Of a stretch of DNA of 64,000 nt, positions 57,316 to 64,000 are shown in pieces. This stretch comes from Sphingopyxis sp. (lineage in GTDB: Bacteria; Pseudomonadota; Alphaproteobacteria; Sphingomonadales; Sphingomonadaceae): contig NVXM01000014.1 of the NCBI GenBank assembly GCA_002733865.1, positions 3,914 through 67,913 on the forward strand, read 5' to 3'. Below the pieces are notes generated by a model. The model was given only the letters and a program-made list of their open reading frames with translations, did no database searches and had not been told where the DNA came from. Numbering within the stretch: position 1 is the first letter of the stretch; the number at the start of each line of letters is the position of its first letter. Both the position numbers and the translations under genes were made by a program.

Positions 57316-57603
57316 ATGAGCGAAAACGCAGAGGGGCACCAGCACTCAAGCCATGGCGATATCGTCAAAAGATTGAAGCGGGCAGAGGGTCACCTACGTA
57401 GCATCATCACCATGATTGAAAGCAGCCGCCCCTGTGTCGATATTGCACAACAGTTGCACGCGGTAGAAAAGGCAGTCTGCCAAGCCAAGCGAACACTTAT
57501 TCAGGACCATATTGACCACTGTCTGGAGCACACGGTAGAGGCGCTTTCCGGGGGTGAACGTGCACCACTGGAAGATTTCAAGCAAATCACCAAATACCTC
57601 TAA
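57316..57603 (+). CDS. CsoR/RcnR-family metal-responsive repressor (95 aa)
   Basis: Three-helix plan: DIVKRLKRAEGHLRSIITMI, SSRPCVDIAQQLHAVEKAV, QDHIDHCLEHTVEAL. Candidate metal ligands are an N-terminal His (SSHGD), Cys of RPCVD, His of DHIDH and Cys of DHC, an H-C-H-C set closer to the nickel sensor InrS or to CsoR than to E. coli RcnR. It is followed directly by the exporter gene, so nickel or cobalt should release it from the operator at 57258. Confidence 0.82.
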   Translation: MSENAEGHQHSSHGDIVKRLKRAEGHLRSIITMIESSRPCVDIAQQLHAVEKAVCQAKRTLIQDHIDHCLEHTVEALSGGERAPLEDFKQITKYL

Positions 57604-57628
57604 GACTTTTCCCAGCAGGGTTTCTTCC

Positions 57629-58483
57629 ATGTCGAGTTTCGCCGAACTACTGCAGCAGGGGGCCTCCCAGGCGTGGTTATATTTTCCCACCGCCATTTTA
57701 TTAGGCGCTCTGCACGGCCTGGAGCCTGGACACTCCAAAACCATGATGGCGGCGTTTATCGTGGCGATTCGCGGCACAGTAAAACAGGCCGTTCTGCTTG
57801 GTTTCGCAGCGACGCTTTCTCACACGGCGGTGGTCTGGTTAGTGGCCATGTTTGGCATGTATCTGGGGCAGAATCTCGACGCTGACACTACCGAGCCCTA
57901 CTTCCAGCTTGCCAGCGCCGCCATCATTATTCTCATCGCCCTGTGGATGCTGGGGCGCACCTGGCAGGGCGAGCAAACATGGCAGCTCGAGGCGGCTAGT
58001 GCACATCAGCATCACCATGAACATGAACATGAACATGCCCATAACCATGATCATGATCATGATCATGTCAAAGCTGGAGGGCTTGAGCTGTCGCTGGAAG
58101 GTTATCAGGATGCCCACGAACGAGCGCATGCCCAGGATATTCGCACGCGTTTCAGCAATGGCAATGTCAGCACCGGCCAGATCATTCTGTTCGGGCTGAC
58201 TGGGGGTTTGATCCCCTGTCCGGCGGCGATTACTGTGTTGCTGCTCTGTCTGCAGGTGAAGGAAGTCACGCTGGGAGCGGTACTGGTGTTGTGCTTCAGT
58301 ATTGGTTTGGCAATCACGCTGGTCACCGTCGGCGCCGCTGCCGCCATCGGCGCACGGCAGGCATCCAATCGTTGGCCTTGGCTCAGCACGGTGGCACGCC
58401 GCGCCCCTTATTTTTCCAGCGTACTGATTATCGGGGTGGGTATATATATCGGCATTCACGGCTGGACCGGGCTCAATGCCTGA
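57629..58483 (+). CDS. rcnA: RcnA/NreB-type nickel/cobalt exporter (284 aa)
   Basis: Start ATG 57629. Six membrane segments with the conserved ALHGLEPGHSKTMMAAF and GLTGGLIPCPAAITVLL motifs, and a long His-rich loop near residues 125-150 (HHHEHEHEHAHNHDHDHDH), typical of RcnA. It removes Ni/Co from the cytoplasm. It overlaps the next gene by 8 bases and follows the repressor, a self-regulated efflux operon. Confidence 0.9.
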   Translation: MSSFAELLQQGASQAWLYFPTAILLGALHGLEPGHSKTMMAAFIVAIRGTVKQAVLLGFAATLSHTAVVWLVAMFGMYLGQNLDADTTEPYFQLASAAIIILIALWMLGRTWQGEQTWQLEAASAHQHHHEHEHEHAHNHDHDHDHVKAGGLELSLEGYQDAHERAHAQDIRTRFSNGNVSTGQIILFGLTGGLIPCPAAITVLLLCLQVKEVTLGAVLVLCFSIGLAITLVTVGAAAAIGARQASNRWPWLSTVARRAPYFSSVLIIGVGIYIGIHGWTGLNA

Positions 58484-58928
58484 CGCGTGGCTGGAGCTTT
58501 CCGGCTATCTTGGACTTTTCCTTGCGGCATTCGGTGCCGCCACGCTACTGCCGATGCAGTCAGAAGCGGTGCTGGTCGGGCTGTTGCTGACAGACCGTTA
58601 CGCTGCCTGGGCATTATTGACGGTCGCAACCACTGGCAATGTGCTTGGCTCCGCCGTCAACTGGTTGCTGGGCCGCTCTATAGAGCGCTATCGACAAAAA
58701 CGCTGGTTTCCAGTCAGCGAGCGCAAACTGGAAAAAGCCCAGCAGGCTTACCATCGTTTTGGCCGCTGGTCGTTACTGCTCAGTTGGGTGCCAATTATTG
58801 GCGACCCACTGACCGTGGTCGCCGGCGTTATGCGCGAACCTTTCTGGAGCTTTCTGTTGATCGTCACACTGGCCAAGACTGCCCGCTACCTGCTGCTGGC
58901 AGCCGTCACGCTAGGATGGTTTATTTGA
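58476..58928 (+). CDS. yqaA: YqaA-family DedA-like membrane protein (150 aa)
   Basis: Several hydrophobic segments with LPMQSEAVLVGLLLTDRYAA, TGNVLGSAVNWLLGRSIERY and FGRWSLLLSWVPIIGDPLTV, the SNARE-associated/DedA signature with the G-D-P-x-T-V end. Overlap with rcnA suggests co-expression. The role is unclear; DedA-type proteins affect lipid or ion balance. Confidence 0.85.
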   Translation: MPDAWLELSGYLGLFLAAFGAATLLPMQSEAVLVGLLLTDRYAAWALLTVATTGNVLGSAVNWLLGRSIERYRQKRWFPVSERKLEKAQQAYHRFGRWSLLLSWVPIIGDPLTVVAGVMREPFWSFLLIVTLAKTARYLLLAAVTLGWFI

Positions 58929-59109
58929 GCTCAAGGAGGCTTTTGACAGCCGAGCTTAAGCCTTGAACGTCGACGAACTAAAGGCGCGGCCATATTCAGT
59001 CGTCGTTCTCAAACTGCGTAATGACTTGGCGGTCTTAGTTTTCTTCTGCATGGAATCTGACCTGGAGTTAATGTTCATCTGCATCTGACGTCAATAGCGC
59101 GACCGCTGG

Positions 59110-60486
59110 CTAAAAAACCACAAGAGAAGCTAAAACACCAAGAATCGCACACCCTGCCAGCACTTTGATCATGCCGACTTTGAAATGAAAAATCGCGACC
59201 ATGGCGCCTACAGCCAGTAGCAACGACAGTACATCCAGGGATTCTAGGTTTGGCGTTAACACACGCGCTCCCATAAAGCGCCATTCGCCTACTTCAGCGA
59301 AAATAACGTGAAACCCAAACCAGATCGCTAAGTTCAGGATAACCCCGACTACCGCAGCGGTAATGGCTGACAGCGCGGAGCTCAGTGCGCGATTATCGCG
59401 TAGACGCTCCACATACGGAGCCCCTAAAAATATCCAAAGGAAACAAGGAACGAAAGTAACCCAGGTCGTCAGCAGCGCAGCCAGCGTCGCTGCTACCAAG
59501 GGATCAAGGCCTGTGGCCTCGCGATAAGCACCCATGAACCCGACAAACTGCACCACTTGAATTAACGGGCCCGGGGTCGTCTCCGCCATGCCGAGGCCAT
59601 CGAGCATTTCGCCCGGTGCCAACCATCCATAATTTTGCACCGCCTCTTGGGTTATGTATCCCAACACCGCGTATGCACCCCCAAAGGTCACCACCGCCAT
59701 CTTGCTGAAAAAGAGAGCAATCTGGCTGAATACATTCTCGCTACCAAACATTGCCAACAGGAGCACGACCGGCGTTAACCACAACAGCAGTAGGGTGGCT
59801 GACATGCGTAGCGACCACTGGCGATTGGGGTTTGCATGTGCAGGGAGTCCTTCCCCGAGTATGGAGTCTCGGTCGCTCAGAACTGACTCGTCAGCACTTC
59901 CATGGCCACCGCTCACTTCAAAGGCAGTCATGCCGCGCTTCCCGCCCCAATAACCTAGAAGAGCTGCGGTTAAAATAATGAGTGGAAACCCCACCTTAAA
60001 AAGGAAGATGGCGACAAAAGCCGCAGAGGCGATGCCAAGCATTATCCAATTCTTCAGAGCTCGCTTGCCTATACGTACAACTGCGTTAAGCACCACTGCC
60101 AGTACCGCCGCTTTCAAGCCAAAGAAGAGCCCTTCAACAGCTCCAACATTGCCCAGGACTGCATACAGATAGCTCAGTGCTAGAATGGCGATAAAACCCG
60201 GTAGCACGAAGAGACTGCCCGCGACCAAGCCACCTTTGGTGCGATGCATTAGCCAGCCGATATAAATAGCCAACTGCTGCGCTTCTGGCCCCGGTAGCAT
60301 CATGCAGTAGTTGAGCGCGTGGAGAAAACGGCGCTCGCCAATCCATTTTTTTTCTTCGACAAGGATGCGGTGCATCACTGCTATTTGACCGGCTGGGCCG
60401 CCGAAGCTCAATAATGCAATTCGTAACCAGACCCTGACGGCCTCACGAAACGGTACCTGATGGGACGATTCAATGTTTGGGGGCAT
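59110..60486 (-). CDS. chrA: Chromate transporter ChrA (458 aa)
   Basis: Two homologous halves, each starting with a conserved motif: LLSFGGPAGQIAVMHRILVE (first) and FFSKMAVVTFGGAYAVLGYI (second), and the PGPEAQQLAIYIGWL and TTPGPLIQVVQFVGF motifs. Length is that of long-chain ChrA proteins. It expels chromate from the cytoplasm. Divergent from chrB across a gap with two operators. Confidence 0.93.
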   Translation of the reverse strand: MPPNIESSHQVPFREAVRVWLRIALLSFGGPAGQIAVMHRILVEEKKWIGERRFLHALNYCMMLPGPEAQQLAIYIGWLMHRTKGGLVAGSLFVLPGFIAILALSYLYAVLGNVGAVEGLFFGLKAAVLAVVLNAVVRIGKRALKNWIMLGIASAAFVAIFLFKVGFPLIILTAALLGYWGGKRGMTAFEVSGGHGSADESVLSDRDSILGEGLPAHANPNRQWSLRMSATLLLLWLTPVVLLLAMFGSENVFSQIALFFSKMAVVTFGGAYAVLGYITQEAVQNYGWLAPGEMLDGLGMAETTPGPLIQVVQFVGFMGAYREATGLDPLVAATLAALLTTWVTFVPCFLWIFLGAPYVERLRDNRALSSALSAITAAVVGVILNLAIWFGFHVIFAEVGEWRFMGARVLTPNLESLDVLSLLLAVGAMVAIFHFKVGMIKVLAGCAILGVLASLVVF

Positions 60487-60514
60487 GGCGCACTCTTTAA
60501 TAATGGCGGGATTT

Positions 60515-60549
60515 TTGTAGAATGTATAACGTTATTGTAATGAATACAA
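60515..60549. promoter_or_regulatory. Two tandem operator-like palindromes between chrA and chrB
   Basis: TTGTAgaatgTATAA (60515-60529) and TTGTAatgaaTACAA (60535-60549) have the same TTGTA-N5-T(A/T)(T/C)AA form and start exactly 20 bases apart, two turns of the helix. They precede chrB by 12 bases and chrA by 28, consistent with ChrB binding its own regulatory region. Confidence 0.65.
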
Positions 60550-60561
60550 CGAGAGGGCGTT

Positions 60562-61533
60562 ATGGCTGATCACATGCAACACTGGTTAATATTGATCATG
60601 CGCCTCAGCGGGCGGGCGGGAACGCCTCGCATGAGGATTTGGCGCGCTCTTCGTAGCTTAGGTGTGGCGGTACTCAGAGATGGCGTTTACTTGCTGCCTG
60701 CCAGCTCCTCCCGCAGAGAGGCCCTGGAGCAGCAGGCCAGCGAAATCAAGATGCTGGGAGGTGACGCGCTGCTGATTGAGTTAGAGGAGTCAGCCATAGA
60801 TGGCATTGATGATTTGCCTTCGCTCTTTGATCGAGCGGCAGATTTTCAAGCCCTAAGAACAGCGGTGGTTGACTGGCAGCAGGCATGCCCTCAGTTGGAG
60901 GAGCGAGAAGCACAGCGTCAATTGACCCAGCTACAGAGACGTTTGCAAAGCATTATGGAGATCGATTTCTTTCCACGCGCAGAAAGTGAGCACGCCGTCA
61001 CAGCCATGGCAGATGCGGAGAACGTCTTTAATCGTTGCTTTGTGCCTGACGAGCCGCAGCCGAACCTGGCCGAGATCCCACTGCTTGATCGCTCTGCATT
61101 TATCGGAAGATGCTGGGCCACGCGGCGCCGCCCCTGGGTGGATCGGCTAGCATCGGCTTGGTTGATCCAGCGCTTTATTGATCCCGAGGCTCGCTTCGTG
61201 TGGCTGGAACACCCAAACCAGTGCCCGCCAGATGCGCTAGGGTATGATTTTGATGGAGCCAACTTCACCCATGTTGATGACAAGGTCACCTTTGAAGTGC
61301 TGCTGAGGAGTTTCAGTCTTGAGACTCAACTGGGTTTAAGCAAGATTGGGGAGCTAGTTCACTACCTGGATGTGGGAGGCCCCCCCGTTCCAGAGGCAGT
61401 AGGGTTAAAACTCATGCTGCTCGGGGCCAAGGAACGTTGTGATGATGATGATGATGCGCTCCTGCAACATACCAACATGCTGTTTGACGACCTTTATCAG
61501 GCGTATTTGACAGGAGACCCGTACCGGGAATGA
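60562..61533 (+). CDS. chrB: ChrB chromate-resistance regulator/protein (323 aa)
   Basis: N-terminal domain (WLILIMRLSGRAGTPRMRIW, then RALRSLGVAVLRDGVYLLP) and C-terminal ChrB domain (WATRRRPWVDRLASAWLIQR; FVDPEARFVWL-type and GYDFDGANFTHVDDKVTFEV). Full length. ChrB senses chromate and controls chrA. An operator pair lies directly before its start. Confidence 0.9.
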   Translation: MADHMQHWLILIMRLSGRAGTPRMRIWRALRSLGVAVLRDGVYLLPASSSRREALEQQASEIKMLGGDALLIELEESAIDGIDDLPSLFDRAADFQALRTAVVDWQQACPQLEEREAQRQLTQLQRRLQSIMEIDFFPRAESEHAVTAMADAENVFNRCFVPDEPQPNLAEIPLLDRSAFIGRCWATRRRPWVDRLASAWLIQRFIDPEARFVWLEHPNQCPPDALGYDFDGANFTHVDDKVTFEVLLRSFSLETQLGLSKIGELVHYLDVGGPPVPEAVGLKLMLLGAKERCDDDDDALLQHTNMLFDDLYQAYLTGDPYRE

Positions 61534-62401
61534 GCGTCGCGCAGACAACAGGCGTTACCGGCCTCCCTGGCATAGTAACTATAAATGAACTTAGCTGTTG
61601 ATCCCCATCGGAATAGAGACTATCGAGAATGCGAATGAGGGCTTGCTCACACAGCTGCTCTCTACTTTCCATGGCAGCCCCCTAGCAAAAATAACTCCAG
61701 CCCCGTGAGTCTGTTGTTTTGCAGCCATTTGTGTAGTCGCATACCTTTCTTGCTTCCTTCAAGAGTTTCCGAGCAGATATAAAGACAGAGATAATCGGGG
61801 CAGACCACCGTATTGATACTCGGAGGGCTGCTCTTGGCCGAAGGCGGACTGCCATTACCGGCAGCTTTCGGCCAGAAGCGGCTACAAATTGCCATCAAAC
61901 TGTTGGCAATCAACAGTAGAAAAAGCATTATGGAAGCAACTGCTCACGCGCAGTCCCATTTTCGGCTGCATGAATGCCTTGCTTATTTGACACAAGCATT
62001 CATTCATCCCACCTATGGCGACCTGCTGTGAAGCCCGGAATTATGCCGCATTCGGATTTAATGGACTTATATCGCGTTCGATATAACGTCGTAGTAGAAG
62101 GGAGCGAAAGATTCATAACACACTGATCTACAAGAGAAGAATCATTATTTCGAGCGAAATGTTAGGCTGCGAGTTAGTCACGCATGCGGTCTAATCACTG
62201 TTAGTGGCTTTTCTCCAGGTCATGTCAGGGTCACGAACGTTTGAAGTAATCCAGCAGTAATCCGACAGCTCCAGTGTTCGGCTAACGCCGTAGAAAGCAC
62301 AATCTAGAGGTTGATTAACGAGATAGTAGATGGTCCGGTGAAACCGACTAAGAGAAAATTGTGAGTCTGTAACTGACGTTGTGACGCGGCCCGGAGAAAT
62401 T
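61534..62401 (+). other. Long stretch without a supportable gene
   Basis: About 870 bases between chrB and the YqhA-like gene. It includes a double copy of the dispersed repeat at 61833-61882 (TTGGCCGAAGGCGGACTGCC and GGCAGCTTTCGGCCAGAAGC) that can fold as one hairpin, and GTTAGGC at about 62161-62167. Short frames are present on both strands but none looks like a protein; these may be remains of broken genes. Confidence 0.35.
61833..61882. repeat. Inverted pair of the dispersed GGCCGAAAGCGGAC-type repeat
   Basis: CTTGGCCGAAGGCGGACTGCC is followed by ATTACC and GGCAGCTTTCGGCCAGAAGCGG, partly complementary, so the pair folds as a hairpin. Related copies lie at 48206, 52907, 54219, 54260, 55254 and 63973. 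They seem limited to 47-64 kb and resemble short intergenic repeats known from Pseudomonas chromosomes. Confidence 0.55.
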
Positions 62402-62881
62402 ATGATCGAGAGAGTTTTCAGAAGTAGTCGGTTTATGGTGTGGGTGGCAGTCGTTATCTGTGCGGTGTCATCTTTGCTCTTGTATGGTGCCTCGGTTAAC
62501 ATAACCTGGAATACCGCACTGGATGTAGTACGTGATATACCTGTCTCTGCTGACGACGGCAAGAGCCTCGCGGTTCGCCTCCTGAAGCTGTTGGATCTCC
62601 TGCTGATCGCTATTACTTTTCAGATCATGGCGGTTAGCCTGTATCGTCTGTTCATCCGTCCGGTGTCTGATGATGACAGAGAATCCCAAAACCCTCTGGA
62701 CATTAAGAGCTTCCATGATTTGAAGATAACAGTAAGCCAAGTGGCTGTTGTGATACTGGTGGTTCTGTTCCTTGAGCAGGCGGTAGAGATTGGCGCTACG
62801 ATCGCTACGTTATACTTTGGTGCTGCCATCGGTATCATTATTTTGGCCTCGGTATTCGCGTGGAAGAATATGAAAGACTGA
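62402..62881 (+). CDS. YqhA-family membrane protein (159 aa)
   Basis: Start ATG 62402 with GGAGAA upstream. Four hydrophobic segments (FMVWVAVVICAVSSLLLYGA; LLKLLDLLLIAITFQIMAVS; VAVVILVVLFLEQAVEIGAT; TLYFGAAIGIIILASVFAW) and the overall length fit the YqhA/UPF0114 family. Function unknown in the family. Isolated gene between accessory stretches, with an attC-like region some 75 bases after its stop. Confidence 0.75.
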   Translation: MIERVFRSSRFMVWVAVVICAVSSLLLYGASVNITWNTALDVVRDIPVSADDGKSLAVRLLKLLDLLLIAITFQIMAVSLYRLFIRPVSDDDRESQNPLDIKSFHDLKITVSQVAVVILVVLFLEQAVEIGATIATLYFGAAIGIIILASVFAWKNMKD

Positions 62882-62956
62882 TGCACAGCACGCGGTTAGA
62901 CGTCACCTGCTGGTTGCCTGAACTAGAGAGGCAACCACTCCGCAGAGAATGTAGGC

Positions 62957-63096
62957 GGCCAACGCTTCATGGGAGCCTGCTTTGGGCAAGAGCCAACGTC
63001 ACGGGCGTCTGCCACTAACCAATCCAAGCATAGCGACACCATTTCGGTTGCGGCTTCGCCTTCACTACAAAGCTGCGCGTGTTGGCGGCGTTATGC
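62957..63096 (+). repeat. Long attC-like stretch (140 bp)
   Basis: GGCCAACGC at the left and GTGTTGGCGGCGTTATGC at the right are partly complementary ends with the AAC...GTT triplets. In between, CGGCTTCGCC and ACTACAAAGCTGCG recall the long VCR-like attC class. The final GTTATGC overlaps the ATG of the following GNAT frame, as common for GNAT cassettes. Confidence 0.5.
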
Positions 63097-63818
63097 GCAT
63101 CCATAGAGAGGGTACTCTTATTATTGAAATCAGGAAGGCAGAAAAAGCGGACGTTCCTGCGATACTCGACCTTGTTCGAGGAAAAGCGGAATTCGATGGG
63201 TGTTTGAATTCGCTTCAATCTACGGAAGCTGACATTGAGGAAGCTTTCTTCTCCGAACAACCCAAGGCGTTTGCGCTCTTGGCCATGAAGTCAGGCGAGG
63301 CCGTGGGTATCGCGACGTTCAGAACAGTAGTTGCCGAAGCCAAGGCTAGTCATGGTTCGGTTGCGTACTACTTCGGTACGCGCGAAGAGTTGATCCGGGA
63401 AGCGATGGTGTTGGTCGCGAACCGTAATATCGAAGCGCTGGCCGGTGTGCTCGAACAATTCGAATCTGTTCCAGGCGATCCGCAATCGCTTGCCGAGATC
63501 ATTGCACGCCACTCCACCCAGCAGATGATCGAAGATCGCAGTATGGGGATCACTATCATCGAATTACACCTAGCCGCCGCTCGCTACCCGGAACTACGGC
63601 CGGTTCTGCGCGACTGGGGGAGGGCCTACGCGCGGATTATTCACCGCATCCTGGCCAATCTCGGATCCTCCGACCCCAATGCCGACGCGGCCCTACTCAC
63701 CAATACAATCAATGGCCATGTTATCGGTCAATTAGCGCTACAACGAAAGGATTTCGAGTCCACGGTTCTGCGTCCGGCAATACTCAGGTTGCTGACAGCG
63801 ATCGCCGGCTCCACTTGA
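63093..63818 (+). pseudogene. Chimaeric frame: GNAT N-terminus joined to TetR C-terminal part (241 aa)
   Basis: Start ATG 63093 (an upstream TTG at 62982 lies in the attC-like stretch). Residues 1-70 (IIEIRKAEKADVPAILDLVR; FFSEQPKAFALLAMKSGEAV, GIATF) are the first half of a GNAT acetyltransferase. From about residue 74 (VVAEAKASHGSVAYYFGTRE) it is a TetR repressor from mid helix-turn-helix on, with the ligand domain. Neither part is complete, so enzyme or repressor activity is unlikely. It looks like an in-frame fusion by deletion or cassette insertion into a tetR gene. Confidence 0.7.
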
Positions 63819-64000
63819 ATCCCAGCGCAGAGACGTGGCGCCAACAAGTCTATCCGCACGAACGCAGATCCTTCCTGCATACCTCACTGCAGTGTTCCAG
63901 CTTTGCATTTACTCGATAAGCAGTTCGAGAATGGGGTCGAGTGGAATAGTTCAGCGGAGAAGATCATGATTAATGGCCGCTTCTGGCCCAGAGCGTGTAA

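Noticed and set aside
58010..58070. A microsatellite-like CATGAACATGAA/CATGATCATGAT repeat
   Set aside because: It encodes the His-rich loop normal for RcnA-type exporters, so it is explained by protein function.
61662..61928. An 88-codon minus-strand hydrophobic frame
   Set aside because: It includes the dispersed repeat hairpin and has no ribosome-binding site; more likely non-coding or a gene remnant.
62881..62956. Hairpin GGTTGCCT/AGGCAACC near 62911-62935 as a terminator
   Set aside because: The stem is perfect but no T-run follows on either strand, so I do not call it a terminator.
1..64000. CRISPR arrays
   Set aside because: No regularly spaced direct repeats of 24-40 bases were seen; the only repeats are att sites, attC-like sites, iterons and short dispersed motifs.

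Overview
The window is a piece of a gammaproteobacterial chromosome, most likely from the Pseudomonadaceae (Pseudomonas sensu lato, perhaps the Halopseudomonas or Stutzerimonas side). This rests on a VC_2705-type sodium/solute symporter end, the tRNA-Cys/tRNA-Leu pair, a UmuD with a near-perfect LexA box and Pseudomonas-like phage genes. The genus is an inference; no rRNA or core marker is present.

Layout. (1) 1-1370: host backbone with the 3' part of a sodium:solute symporter, a small membrane-anchored protein and tRNA-Cys. (2) 1399-43771: a complete-looking prophage of about 42.3 kb integrated in the 3' end of tRNA-Leu(UAA), bounded by a 72-bp direct repeat (attL 1399-1470, attR 43700-43771). 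Its left arm runs leftward from a CI-type repressor: recombination (RecT, PD-(D/E)XK exonuclease, DnaQ-like exonuclease, SbcC-like ATPase), two methyltransferases (one a helicase-methylase fusion, one a C5-methylase with five internal repeats), an ASCH-like protein, DUF4224 and integrase. Its right arm runs rightward: Cro, CII-like, lambda O/P-like replication genes with an internal iteron array, RusA, a Q-position gene, a pR'/tR'-like promoter and terminator, holin, endolysin, Rz/Rz1, terminase, portal, scaffold, capsid, T7/BPP-1-type tail and ejection proteins, and a tail fibre with an SGNH-hydrolase domain. The virion module is podovirus-like.

(3) 43772-44858: host backbone with a small secreted protein and an SOS-controlled umuD. 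The following umuC is cut after about 14 codons. (4) 44859-about 55200: lower-GC accessory DNA that begins inside umuC. Several genes are each followed by an attC-like site, as in integron gene cassettes, but no integron integrase is present (a CALIN-like array). Cargo looks like defence or toxin genes: a HEPN-motif protein, a frameshifted PD-(D/E)XK protein, a two-domain Mrr-like nuclease, another PD-(D/E)XK protein and a minimal nucleotidyltransferase, followed by a lipoprotein hydrolase and a PDDEXK_4-type nuclease.

(5) 55400-61533: metal-handling genes. A CsoR/RcnR-family regulator and an RcnA-type Ni/Co exporter diverge from a His-rich secreted protein/HupE-UreJ/membrane-anchor operon across a perfect G/C-tract palindrome. 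A chromate module (chrA and chrB, divergent) has two tandem operator-like palindromes between them. (6) 61534-64000: sparse DNA with a YqhA-like membrane protein, another attC-like stretch and a chimaeric GNAT-TetR reading frame. Short GGCCGAAAGCGGAC-like repeats are scattered through 47-64 kb and mark this part as rearranged accessory DNA.
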